From NCBI RefSeq assembly GCF_001613405.1, contig NZ_BDCH01000017.1, forward strand, positions 310,001 to 374,000: DNA of 64,000 nucleotides, read 5' to 3'. A program made the translations under genes and the position numbers. The DNA comes from Nocardia crassostreae (GTDB taxonomy: Bacteria; Actinomycetota; Actinomycetes; Mycobacteriales; Mycobacteriaceae). Positions 34,535 to 42,314 of this stretch are shown piece by piece. Numbering within the stretch: the first letter of the stretch is position 1; each line of letters starts with the position of its first letter. Under the pieces are notes generated by a model. The model saw only the letters and a program-made list of their open reading frames with translations, did no database searches and was not told the DNA's origin.

Positions 34535-35536
34535 TCACTGTCGTTTCGGGAGGTCGAGCTCGAATACGCCCTGACCGGCCAAGGCGGTCAGGGACTCGGT
34601 CACGTCGAAGGTCTCGGCGGGACTCGCGACCCCGCTCTTGGCGGCGCCCTCGGTGAGCCGGACCGAGGCCTCCACCGAGGCCAGCGCGGCGGCCCGCCAC
34701 AGATCCCGGCCGCGCAGGTGCCCGGCCGCCGGACGCGCGCCGATAATCTGTGCCGCAATGGTGAATTCGCTGTTGGCGCGCTCTTCGGCCGCGACATTCT
34801 CGCTGCTGAAGGCCTGTTCCTCCTCGAAGGTGCGCGCGGTCAGCTGCGCCTCCACCGCCCGCGTGCGGGTGTGCCGCGGAATGGTCACCGCTTCCGGGAA
34901 AGGCACCGGCGCGATGACGGTGCGCGGTCCCACCGGCGGCGGGAAGGCGAACACCGCATTGCGCGGCTCCACGAAACCGACCTGCCGCTCGCCGTCGGCG
35001 AAGCCGATGCGCTCGGTGTCCGCGAAGAGCAGGCGCGCGGTCTCCACCGCGCCGTGCGTCATCATCCAGTTGGTCACGGCGTAGGCCACGGTGATGCGCT
35101 CGATCTCGGGCACGCCCGTGGCGACCGCACCGGCCAGCAGATCACCCAGTCCGCCATAAAAACTCACGCTGGGCAGCATGGTGATCCCGGCGCGCTGGGC
35201 CCGCTCCGGGAACTCGTCGAACAATCGGCGCACATGATGCACCTCGACGGCGTGGTCGACATAGTGGCAGCCGCCCTCGACCGCGGCGGTGGCGACGGGC
35301 AGTCCGGTCTCGGCGAATGGTCCGGCGCAATGGATCACGACGTCGGCGACCTCCGCCAGCGCGCGCAGCGCGGCCGGATCGTCGAGCGGCGCGGCCATGA
35401 CGCGGGCGGGCCCGACGGTGGCGAGGGCGGCGGGATTTCGCCCGGATACGACGACATCCTTACCGCGGGAAAGTAGTTCGGCGGTGACCAGCCGACCGGT
35501 GTGACCGGTGGCCCCGTAAACGGCGAATACGCTCAT
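34535..35536 (-). CDS. Saccharopine dehydrogenase-like NAD(P)-binding protein
   Basis: A 333-residue protein. The N-terminal Rossmann motif is FAVYGATGHTGRLV, with DVVIHCAGPFAETG and GCHYVDHAVEVHHV as found in saccharopine-dehydrogenase/trans-acting enoyl-reductase-like proteins. I chose ATG at 35536 (MSVFAVYG) over a TTG three codons upstream; the ribosome binding site is weak for both. The catalysed reaction is not known. It is the first gene of a two-gene unit with the NmrA-like protein. Confidence 0.75.
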   Translation of the reverse strand: MSVFAVYGATGHTGRLVTAELLSRGKDVVVSGRNPAALATVGPARVMAAPLDDPAALRALAEVADVVIHCAGPFAETGLPVATAAVEGGCHYVDHAVEVHHVRRLFDEFPERAQRAGITMLPSVSFYGGLGDLLAGAVATGVPEIERITVAYAVTNWMMTHGAVETARLLFADTERIGFADGERQVGFVEPRNAVFAFPPPVGPRTVIAPVPFPEAVTIPRHTRTRAVEAQLTARTFEEEQAFSSENVAAEERANSEFTIAAQIIGARPAAGHLRGRDLWRAAALASVEASVRLTEGAAKSGVASPAETFDVTESLTALAGQGVFELDLPKRQ

Positions 35537-35640
35537 GAGGATCAACTCTTGAACTCGGAACGGGGCGTTCGAGCCCCCTTGGTCCCCAGCCTAAGTGAGC
35601 CCGCACCGCCGCACGGCCGTTCGGCGAACATACTTTCGAA

Positions 35641-36279
35641 TCAGGTCCGCGCGGTGGCCACGATTCCAGCGAGAATGATCCGCAATCCGTGATCGAATTC
35701 CGCGTCCACGTCGGCGGCGGCCATATCGGTCACCAACCGCGCCGTGCGGGGATAACGGCCCGGATCGACCAGCTGCCCGAGATGCTCGGGGCGGTAGGGG
35801 TTCTCGGTGTACTCAACACCGCCGCGCGCCTGCTCCTCGATGACGAACCCGGTCGTGTAGTGCAGCAGGATCGGGAAGACCCGCTCCGCGTCGGTGGGCG
35901 CGAGGCCCGCGTCCTCGAGCGTGCGCAGCGTCAATTCGACCGTGCGCCACATGGCCTCGTCGCTGACATAGGTTCCGGCCAGCACCTTCGCGCCGTCGCG
36001 ATAGCGCAGCATGGCCCGGCGCAGCCGCCGCGCGAGTTCGAGCACCCACTCCCCCCAGTCCTCGCCCTGCCGCGGCGCCTCGACCCCGTCGACGGCGACC
36101 ACGAAGACGTGCACGGCCATGGCGTCCAGGAGTTCGCGCTTGTTCTTGACATGCCAGTACAGCGCGGGCGCCTGCACGTTCAGCGCCGTCGCGACCTTGC
36201 GCATGGTCAGCCCGTCGAGCCCGCCCTCGTCGAGCAATCCCAGTGCGGTCTCGGCGATCACCTTGGCATCCAGTTTCAC
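35641..36279 (-). CDS. TetR family transcriptional repressor (TetR_C type)
   Basis: A 212-residue regulator. VIAETALGLLDEGGLDGLTMRKVATAL followed by NVQAPALYWHVKNKRELLDAMA is the TetR helix-turn-helix, and the rest matches the tetracycline-repressor-type C-terminal domain. GTG at 36279 has AGGAGA five bases before it. It is divergent from an FAD monooxygenase gene, and an exceptional nested palindrome lies between them (36304-36358). This is the classic layout of a repressor controlling itself and a drug-modifying or catabolic enzyme. Confidence 0.88.
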   Translation of the reverse strand: MKLDAKVIAETALGLLDEGGLDGLTMRKVATALNVQAPALYWHVKNKRELLDAMAVHVFVVAVDGVEAPRQGEDWGEWVLELARRLRRAMLRYRDGAKVLAGTYVSDEAMWRTVELTLRTLEDAGLAPTDAERVFPILLHYTTGFVIEEQARGGVEYTENPYRPEHLGQLVDPGRYPRTARLVTDMAAADVDAEFDHGLRIILAGIVATART

Positions 36280-36303
36280 CACGGTCTCCTCTCGTCCTTG
36301 ACA

Positions 36304-36358
36304 CCTTAACAACGTTCTGTTCTCCTTAACAGCATTAAGGTATTTAACGTTGTTAAGG
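36304..36358. promoter_or_regulatory. Nested palindromic operator between TetR and monooxygenase genes
   Basis: CCTTAACAACGTT (36304-36316) and AACGTTGTTAAGG (36346-36358) are perfect 13-bp complements. At the centre is CCTTAA-CAGCA-TTAAGG (36324-36340), itself palindromic. The AT-rich array fills the divergent region, ending 9 bp before the monooxygenase ATG and lying 24 bp from the TetR start. Two repressor dimers, or a dimer of dimers, could bind here. Confidence 0.75.
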
Positions 36359-36367
36359 AGAGAGATC

Positions 36368-37843
36368 ATGGAAACCACCGACGTTGTGATCGCCGGTTCC
36401 GGACCGACCGGCCTGATGCTGGCCTGTGAACTGCGGCTCGCCGGAGTTCGGGTGGTACTGGTGGACGGATTGCCCTGCCGCACCGGCGAATCCCGGGCGG
36501 GCGGTATTCACGCCCGCACCATGGAGATCCTCGACTCGCGCGGTCTGCTCGACCGGGTGTATCCACAGGGCCAGGCCGGGCACTTCGGCGGTCTGCCACT
36601 GGACTTCAGCGATTTCGACACCCGCCACCCGTACACGCTCGCCGTTCTCCAGTCGACGTTGGAACGCGAACTCAACGGCCGCGCAGTGGAATTGGGTGCC
36701 GTCACCGAGTGGTCGTCGCCGGTCACCGGATTCCGCCAGGACGCCACGGGCGTCGAAGTGGAGATCGGCGGACCGGACCCACGCCGCCTGCGCGCCGCGT
36801 ATCTCGTCGGCTGCGACGGCGGCCGCAGCACCGTCCGCAAGCTCGCGGGCATTGCCTTCCCCGGCACCGACGCCACCGTCACCGTCACGGGCATGATCGC
36901 CGATGTCGAATTGGCCGATCCACCGGCTCAGCCCTTCTTCGCACAGCGCGCGGGCGCCGGGGACTTCTCCGCCATCCAGTTCGAGCCCGGCTGGTACCGG
37001 CTGGTCGTGCAACGCCACGATGTGGTCCTCCCGCGCGGCACGAAACTCACCTTCGAGGATTTCCGCGCGTACTTCACCGAGCTCGCCGGAACCGATTTCG
37101 GCATGCACGGTCCCCGCTGGGTGACCCACTACGGCGACGCCGCCCGCCACGCCGAGCGCTACCGCGTGGGCCGCGTGCTGCTCGCGGGCGACGCCGCCCA
37201 CATCCACTACCCCGCCGGTGGCCAGGGCCAGAATCTCGGCCTCCAGGACGCGGTCAACCTCGGCTGGAAACTCGCGGCCACGGTGCACGGCACCGCCTCC
37301 GCCGAACTGCTCGACACGTACGAATCCGAGCGCCATCCCGTCGCGGCGCGCGTGCTGCACAACACCCGCGCCCAAACCGCCCTCATGCGCCCCGGCGCGC
37401 ACACCGACGCCCTTCGCGGCGTGCTCAGCGATCTGATCGACACGGACCCGGTGCGCCACCGCCTCGGCCTCATGATCACCGCCCTCGACATCCGCTACGA
37501 CACCAAGTGCGACCACCCTCTCGCGGGCCGCCGCTGCCCCGACGCCGACCTCGTGGTATCGGACGGGCTGGTCCGCGTCGGCGAACTGCTGCGCGCCGCG
37601 CGGCCGGTCCTGTTGCTGCTCAACGGAACTCCGGCTCCCGAGCCGACCGGGTGGGCCGATCGGATCGACATCGTCAGCGCCGATTCGCCGACCGCGCAGT
37701 GGCCCGTGCCCGGCGTGGGCGCTACCCCGGTCCCCGCCGCCGTGCTCGTTCGTCCCGACGGCTATATCGCCTGGGCGGCCGCCGAGCCCGGCGCCGACGG
37801 GCTGGCCGAGGCGCTCACCACCTGGGTCGGCGCGCCCGCCTGA
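36368..37843 (+). CDS. FAD-dependent aromatic monooxygenase (PheA/TfdB, Rox/TetX-like)
   Basis: A 491-residue flavoprotein hydroxylase. The GxGxxG motif is VIAGSGPTGLMLACELRLAG, the DG motif YLVGCDGGRSTVRKLAG, and the GD motif LLAGDAAHIHYPAGGQGQN. A thioredoxin-like C-terminal domain (GELLRAARPVLLLLNG onward) completes the class A fold. Members hydroxylate phenols, anthraquinones, tetracyclines or rifamycins. The divergent TetR repressor and operator suggest induction by the substrate. A Rox-type rifampicin role would fit the nearby rpoB2, but I see no specific marker for it. AAGGAGAG precedes the ATG. Confidence 0.85.
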   Translation: METTDVVIAGSGPTGLMLACELRLAGVRVVLVDGLPCRTGESRAGGIHARTMEILDSRGLLDRVYPQGQAGHFGGLPLDFSDFDTRHPYTLAVLQSTLERELNGRAVELGAVTEWSSPVTGFRQDATGVEVEIGGPDPRRLRAAYLVGCDGGRSTVRKLAGIAFPGTDATVTVTGMIADVELADPPAQPFFAQRAGAGDFSAIQFEPGWYRLVVQRHDVVLPRGTKLTFEDFRAYFTELAGTDFGMHGPRWVTHYGDAARHAERYRVGRVLLAGDAAHIHYPAGGQGQNLGLQDAVNLGWKLAATVHGTASAELLDTYESERHPVAARVLHNTRAQTALMRPGAHTDALRGVLSDLIDTDPVRHRLGLMITALDIRYDTKCDHPLAGRRCPDADLVVSDGLVRVGELLRAARPVLLLLNGTPAPEPTGWADRIDIVSADSPTAQWPVPGVGATPVPAAVLVRPDGYIAWAAAEPGADGLAEALTTWVGAPA

Positions 37844-37848
37844 CGCGG

Positions 37849-38190
37849 TCAGGAGGGCGCCTCGATGGTGATACCGGTTCGCGCACCGCGCTTTTCGCCC
37901 CACTCGTAGAGCGCGGTCAGCACCGGGACCAGACTCCAGCCCTCCCCGGTGAGGTCGTATTCCACCTGCGGCGGCACGGTGTCGCGGGCCGTGCGCCGCA
38001 CGAAGCCGTCCGATTCCAGCTCGCGCAGTTGCTGGATCAGCATCTTCTCACTGGTGGCGGGCATCAGACGGCGGAGTTCGCCGTAGCGGTGCACGCCCTC
38101 CTTGAGGTGGGCCAGGATCACCGGCTTCCATTTGCCGCCGATCAGGTCGACGGTCACCTCGACCGGGCAGTAGTAGCGCTTCGCGGACAT
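37849..38190 (-). CDS. HxlR family transcriptional regulator
   Basis: A 113-residue winged-helix protein. CPVEVTVDLIGGKWKPVILAHL is the diagnostic HxlR start, with the Cys near the N-terminus that often senses redox or electrophiles. MLIQQLRELESDGFVRRT is the recognition-wing region, and VEYDLTGEGWSLVPVL follows. It diverges from a small dimeric alpha/beta-barrel protein and an isochorismatase-like hydrolase, and probably controls them. It converges on the FAD monooxygenase gene with a 5-bp gap. Confidence 0.87.
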   Translation of the reverse strand: MSAKRYYCPVEVTVDLIGGKWKPVILAHLKEGVHRYGELRRLMPATSEKMLIQQLRELESDGFVRRTARDTVPPQVEYDLTGEGWSLVPVLTALYEWGEKRGARTGITIEAPS

Positions 38191-38202
38191 CTCTCGTCTC
38201 CG

Positions 38203-38220
38203 GTACTTACCGAAAAGTGC
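38203..38220. promoter_or_regulatory. Imperfect HxlR-type operator
   Basis: GTACTT-ACCGAA-AAGTGC is an inverted repeat with one mismatch, 13 bp upstream of the HxlR start codon. HxlR regulators commonly bind GTAC-containing palindromes in their own promoter, so this is a plausible site; the evidence is position and family habit. Confidence 0.4.
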
Positions 38221-38306
38221 GTTCTTGTAACACTGTAATCATCGAGCTTCCATGGACTGCGTACCGCGGCGTCCGGCCGCGACGACAGACACGGAGTTCA
38301 AATCCT

Positions 38307-38633
38307 ATGAAGGTCATTACTTTCGACCGATTCAAGCCCGGCGTGACCATGGAGACCATTACGCCCTTCCTGCCGGAGGAGGTGGCCAATGTGTGGCGGT
38401 TGTGGAAGGCCGGGATCGTGCGGGAGAACTACGCGCGCGCCGACGAGCCCGGCGTGATCATCGTGTGGGAGGTCGACAGCGTCGAGGAGGCCAAGCGCTA
38501 TATCGACGATTTCCCGCTCAGCAAGAAGGGTTTCCTGGAGTGGACCTACATTCCGGTGACCGCCCCGCTGCCGCTGGAGGCGCTCATGGATCCCACGGTC
38601 GACGTGGCCGAGCCCTACGACCGGACCAAGTGA
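38307..38633 (+). CDS. Small dimeric alpha/beta-barrel-like protein (muconolactone-isomerase/YCII style)
   Basis: A 108-residue soluble protein. MKVITFDRFKPGVTMETI begins the fold, and VIIVWEVDSVEEAKRYIDDFP gives the typical strand-helix pattern of muconolactone isomerase-like and YCII-like domains. The function is not established for this subgroup. It sits 7 bp before an isochorismatase-like gene on the same strand and is divergent from HxlR. GGAG lies rather far (about 11 bases) before the ATG. Confidence 0.65.
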   Translation: MKVITFDRFKPGVTMETITPFLPEEVANVWRLWKAGIVRENYARADEPGVIIVWEVDSVEEAKRYIDDFPLSKKGFLEWTYIPVTAPLPLEALMDPTVDVAEPYDRTK

Positions 38634-38703
38634 GGCCCGCATGCGCTACGCCTACGGCCTGACCATCCCGTAGACCGTCGAGGACGCCTGCGATCCGGCG
38701 CGC

Positions 38704-39282
38704 ATGGCCGTCATCATCTACGACATGCAGGTGGGCATCGTCGGTCAGATCCCGGACGGGGAGCGCATTGCCGAGTCCTGCCGCCGGTTGCGGGATACGG
38801 CGCGGGAGAACGGTTTTCGCGTCTTCTACACGCGGCACATGTCGATTCCGGGTCCGGCGGCGGGCGTCGCGCAACTGCGCACCGCCATGGAGTGGCAGCA
38901 CGTGGACGAACCCACCGCGGTCCGCACCGCCTTCCCGCAGGGATCGCCGCAGTACCAGCTGATTCCCGAACTCGCCCCGGGCCCGGACGAAGTGGTGTTC
39001 GACAAGATCACCATGTCCGCTTTCGCGGGCACGCCGCTGGATATCGCTCTGCGCGACTTGCGGATCGACAGCTTCGCCATTGCCGGTATCGCTCTCGAGG
39101 TGGGTATCGAACCGACCGTGCGGCACGCCACCGATCTGGGCTATCTCCCGATCATGGTGACCGATGCCTGCGGCGCAGGGCATTCGGAGGCCGCCGAACG
39201 CGCGCTGGCCACCCTCGCTTTCGCGGGCGGCTCCCGTACGACCGATGCCGCGACCCTCACGAAACTCATGCGCCGCGACTGA
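38704..39282 (+). CDS. Isochorismatase-like cysteine hydrolase, upstream start blocked by an in-frame TAG
   Basis: The original start is probably ATG 38641, giving RYAYGLTIP, a TAG at codon 11 (38671-38673), then TVEDACDPARMAVIIYDMQVG. Relatives commonly begin with this ten-residue lead and a Gln at the stop position, so CAG to TAG is likely. The next in-frame ATG, at 38704, begins directly at AVIIYDMQVGIV. The catalytic Asp of YDMQ, the Lys in VVFDKITMSAF and the cis-peptide region GIALEVGIEPTVRHA are therefore retained. No ribosome binding site precedes 38704. The family hydrolyses vinyl ethers or amides; the substrate is unknown. Confidence 0.75.
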   Translation: MAVIIYDMQVGIVGQIPDGERIAESCRRLRDTARENGFRVFYTRHMSIPGPAAGVAQLRTAMEWQHVDEPTAVRTAFPQGSPQYQLIPELAPGPDEVVFDKITMSAFAGTPLDIALRDLRIDSFAIAGIALEVGIEPTVRHATDLGYLPIMVTDACGAGHSEAAERALATLAFAGGSRTTDAATLTKLMRRD

Positions 39283-39353
39283 GCGGGAGCGCGTGAGCAA
39301 TCCCTCATCCGGCCCGTCGAAGTGTCGCGGAGCGCGGCGACTAGCCTAGCGAC

Positions 39354-40169
39354 ATGCTGGCAAACTACTCGCGGACTGATGAAGGAGGCGAAGCGCAGAT
39401 CGTTGCGCTGTGTAATCAGAAGGGTGGCGTCGGCAAGACCACATCGACCATCAATCTGGGTGCCGCGCTTGCGGAATCCGGTCAGCGCGTCCTGCTGGTC
39501 GACCTCGATCCGCAGGGCGCGCTGTCCGCGGGACTGGGCGTCCCGCCCAATGACCTGACCGCGACGGTCTACGACCTCTTCGGCACCGCACCGATTCCGA
39601 TCGACGACGTGCTGCGGAAAACCCGTGTCCCCGAGATGGATCTACTGCCGAGCAATATCGATCTGTCGGCGGCGGAGATCCAGCTGGTCAATCAGATCGG
39701 CCGCGAGCATTCGCTGCGGCGGGTGCTGGCCCCCGTGCGCGAGCGCTACGACTACATCCTCATCGACTGCCAGCCCTCCCTGAGCCTGCTCACCGTGAAC
39801 GCACTCGCCTGCGCGGACGGCGTCATCATCCCCATGGAATGCGAGTTCTTCTCCCTGCGCGGCCTGGCCCTGCTGACCGACACCATGGACAAGGTCCGCG
39901 ACCGCCTGAACCCCCGACTGACCCTCTTCGGCATCGTGGTCACCATGTTCGACGCCCGCCTGACCCACTCCCGCCAGGTGAAGGCCCGCGTAGCCGAAGT
40001 CTTCGGCGACAGCGTCTACGACACCGTCATCTCCCGCACCGTCCGCTTCCCCGACGCCACCATCGCGGGCGAACCCATCACCACCTGGGCCCCGAACTCC
40101 GCAGGCGCCGACCAATACCGAGCCCTCGCCCGCGAAGTCGTCCACCGCTCCCCCCACCGAACGCCCTGA
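39354..40169 (+). CDS. ParA family ATPase (Soj-like), orphan
   Basis: A 271-residue P-loop ATPase of the ParA/MinD class. The deviant Walker A is LCNQKGGVGKTTSTINLG, Walker A' VLLVDLDPQGALSAGLG, Walker B YDYILIDCQPSLSLLT, followed by MECEFFSLRGLALLTDT. These proteins position DNA or large complexes on the nucleoid. In mycobacteria a close homologue sits with scpA/scpB; here there is neither parB nor scpAB nearby, so the partner is unknown. It ends in a convergent, repeat-rich intergenic region. Confidence 0.87.
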   Translation: MLANYSRTDEGGEAQIVALCNQKGGVGKTTSTINLGAALAESGQRVLLVDLDPQGALSAGLGVPPNDLTATVYDLFGTAPIPIDDVLRKTRVPEMDLLPSNIDLSAAEIQLVNQIGREHSLRRVLAPVRERYDYILIDCQPSLSLLTVNALACADGVIIPMECEFFSLRGLALLTDTMDKVRDRLNPRLTLFGIVVTMFDARLTHSRQVKARVAEVFGDSVYDTVISRTVRFPDATIAGEPITTWAPNSAGADQYRALAREVVHRSPHRTP

Positions 40170-40172
40170 CGC

Positions 40173-40252
40173 TTCACACCCTTTACCGCCGGTTCACACC
40201 CCTTGTCAGCGGTGAACAACGGGTGTGAACCGGGCGGGAGGGGTGTGAACCG
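40173..40252. terminator. Four-copy TTCACACCC repeat, probable bidirectional terminator or cruciform
   Basis: TTCACACCC occurs at 40173 and 40193, and its complement GGGTGTGAA at 40221 and 40241. CCGGTTCACACCC (40189-40201) pairs perfectly over 13 bp with GGGTGTGAACCGG (40221-40233), and CGGTTCACACCCC (40190-40202) pairs with GGGGTGTGAACCG (40240-40252). The alternative stems lie exactly between the convergent ParA and NAD(P)H-binding genes. Confidence 0.65.
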
Positions 40253-40253
40253 T

Positions 40254-40916
40254 TCAGAGACGGGCGGAGATTGCTACGGATTGGCCTATGTGGGCGGGGG
40301 ATTCGACGGTGTCGGCGAGGACTCGGCCGACTGTGGTGCGGGGGACGTGCCAGTTGCCGACTTCGCCGGTGGTGGAGACGAGGGCGGGGGTGGGGGTGGC
40401 GTCGTTCAGGTGGACCGGCTGGGTGATGGTCCAGTCGAGGTCGCTGGCGCGGACTATTGCCTCCTGGCGGGCGTGGTCGGCTATCTGGTTGCCGATGACC
40501 AGGGGGTAGAAGATTTTATCGATGAGGCGGAGTTTGCCTGCGGTGGGGCCGATTCCGTAGGAGCTCTGGACCACCAGGCGGCGGACGCCGTGGCGGCGCA
40601 TGGCCGCTACGGCGGCGGCGGTGCCTTGGGAACGGATCTTCGAAGAGGTGTGGGCGGGGCCGAGGAAGCGGACGCGGAGCGGGTTCTCGGTGATGCCGAG
40701 CGCAATGACGACGGCGTCTTGACCGGCGACGGCACTGTCGACGGCTGCGGGATCGGTGGCGTCACCGGAGATGGCGCGCAGGGCCGGGGAGGGGCTGGTG
40801 TGCAGGAGGGTTTCGGCGTGCCGCGAGAAGGCGGTGACGTCGTGGCCGCGGGTGAGGAGTTCGGTGACCACCGCGGCGCCGGTGCCGCCGGTGGCGCCCA
40901 GGACCAGGATTTTCAT
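40254..40916 (-). CDS. NAD(P)H-binding atypical SDR
   Basis: A 220-residue protein. The Rossmann motif is KILVLGATGGTGAAVVTEL, then GHDVTAFSRH, ISGDATDP and VVQSSYGIGPTAGK. This fits the NAD(P)H-binding, NmrA-like SDR group, often annotated as flavin or biliverdin reductase-like. Its enzymatic role is not known. It is divergent from an AraC-type regulator across 61 bp, so that regulator probably controls it. Confidence 0.82.
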   Translation of the reverse strand: MKILVLGATGGTGAAVVTELLTRGHDVTAFSRHAETLLHTSPSPALRAISGDATDPAAVDSAVAGQDAVVIALGITENPLRVRFLGPAHTSSKIRSQGTAAAVAAMRRHGVRRLVVQSSYGIGPTAGKLRLIDKIFYPLVIGNQIADHARQEAIVRASDLDWTITQPVHLNDATPTPALVSTTGEVGNWHVPRTTVGRVLADTVESPAHIGQSVAISARL

Positions 40917-40977
40917 GAGGTTCCTTCGGAGTGGAGAAGTGATGTCTCCACGCTAGGAAGGAGTGACTGGATGATCC

Positions 40978-41988
40978 ATGACGGTTAGTCTCGGAATTGT
41001 GCTCGATCGTCCAGTGCCGGTGGCTCCCCGGATTTCCCGGGATCCCTTGGGAGAAGCGCTGTTCCCGGTGCGGATGCAGGGCGTGTTCTATTCGCACACC
41101 GATGCGGGCGCGCCCTGGGGGCTGGAGATTCCGCCGTATCCGGACTGCCTGGCCTTCCATGTGGTGGCCGAGGGCTGCGGCTGGCTCGAGGTCGACCGCG
41201 AACCCTCGGTCCAGTTGCGGGCCGGGGATATGGCCCTGGTGCCGCACGGCCGCGGTCACTGGCTGCGCAGCGCGCCCGGCGCACCCGCCACGGGACGCGT
41301 GGACGAGTTGCCGCAGCGCATGTTCGGCGAGCGGTACTCGATCCTGCACTGCGGCGGCGACGGCCCGCGGACCGTAATGATCTGCGGCGTGGTGAGTTTC
41401 GAACAGCCCGCGGTAGGTCGCCTGCTGGATGTGCTCCCGCCGGTGCTGTATCGCCCGGGCGGCGAGGACGATTCGCACGTCCGCGACATCCTGCGCCTGA
41501 TGGCGGCCGAACTCCGGCACATGCGCCCGGGCGGCGAGGCCGTGACCGTCCGCCTCGCCGATGTCCTCGTCATCGAGGCCATCCGCGCCTGGCTGGCCGA
41601 GGCGCCCGCCGCCCGCACCGGCTGGCTGGGCGCCCTGCGCGATCCGCAACTGGGTCGCGCGATCACCGCCATCCACCGCGAACCCGGCACCCCCTGGACC
41701 GTCGCCCTGCTGGCCCCCGAAGCAGCCATGTCCCGCTCCGCCTTCGCGGCGCGCTTCACCGAACTCGTGGGCGAACCCGCCATGCACTACGTGGCGCGCT
41801 GCCGCATGGATTCCGCCCGAGCGCAACTCGCGCGCGGCGACACCATCGCGGCCGTCGCGGCCAGCATGGGCTACCAATCCGAGGCTGCCTTCAGTCGCGC
41901 CTTCACCCGTATGGCGGGCACCACCCCCGGCGCCATCCGCCGCGCCGGAAGCCGTCCGCCTCAGGCGAACTCGGCGACCACCTCGTAG
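40978..41988 (+). CDS. AraC family transcriptional regulator with cupin sensor
   Basis: A 336-residue regulator. The N-terminal cupin (YPDCLAFHVVAEGCGWLEV; QLRAGDMALVPHGRGHWL) senses a ligand. The C-terminal double helix-turn-helix begins TVALLAPEAAMSRSAFAARF and continues DTIAAVAASMGYQSEAAFSRAF. It is divergent from the NAD(P)H-binding protein gene, the usual layout for its target. Its 3' end overlaps the convergent ABM monooxygenase gene by 28 bp. Confidence 0.87.
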   Translation: MTVSLGIVLDRPVPVAPRISRDPLGEALFPVRMQGVFYSHTDAGAPWGLEIPPYPDCLAFHVVAEGCGWLEVDREPSVQLRAGDMALVPHGRGHWLRSAPGAPATGRVDELPQRMFGERYSILHCGGDGPRTVMICGVVSFEQPAVGRLLDVLPPVLYRPGGEDDSHVRDILRLMAAELRHMRPGGEAVTVRLADVLVIEAIRAWLAEAPAARTGWLGALRDPQLGRAITAIHREPGTPWTVALLAPEAAMSRSAFAARFTELVGEPAMHYVARCRMDSARAQLARGDTIAAVAASMGYQSEAAFSRAFTRMAGTTPGAIRRAGSRPPQANSATTS

Positions 41989-42269
41989 AGACCCGGATTG
42001 GCGCTGGCCACCTTGCGGGCCTCGTCGACGGAGGCCACCACGGCCGGGTTCAGGCCCGCGGCCTCGCAGGCCTCGGCGCTGTCCCAGTGCGCGATATTGA
42101 CGAGCTGGAAGCGGGCGCCCGGCAGCAGGGCGCGGTGCAGGCGGACGTCGCGGAAGCCGGGGGCGGTGCGCATGAGCGCCGCGCGCTCGCGCCACTGCCG
42201 GATGAAGTCGTCGATCTGATCGGCCGGGAGCTCGATGGCATTGATGAAGGTGACACCGTGGTCGGTCAT
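41961..42269 (-). CDS. ABM (antibiotic biosynthesis monooxygenase) domain protein
   Basis: A 102-residue dimeric alpha/beta-barrel protein. VTFINAIELPADQIDDFIRQW and APGFRDVRLHRALLPGARF match the ABM domain, and ARFQLVNIAHWDSAEA is the second strand-helix unit. The family includes cofactor-free oxygenases and haem-degrading enzymes; with no pathway neighbours, the substrate is unknown. GGAGGA lies seven bases before the ATG. A membrane protein gene lies 45 bp upstream on the same strand. Confidence 0.8.
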   Translation of the reverse strand: MTDHGVTFINAIELPADQIDDFIRQWRERAALMRTAPGFRDVRLHRALLPGARFQLVNIAHWDSAEACEAAGLNPAVVASVDEARKVASANPGLYEVVAEFA

Positions 42270-42314
42270 GGGCGGAATCCTCCGAAATTGGTTGTGCGGG
42301 TGGGAGAACGGTGG

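Noticed and set aside
36368..37843. Firm assignment as rifampicin monooxygenase (rox)
   Set aside because: Only superfamily motifs are visible; phenol, polyketide and tetracycline hydroxylases share them.
39354..40169. Plasmid or chromosome partition locus (parAB)
   Set aside because: No ParB gene or parS-like 16-bp palindrome is present nearby; only a ParA-type ATPase is supported.
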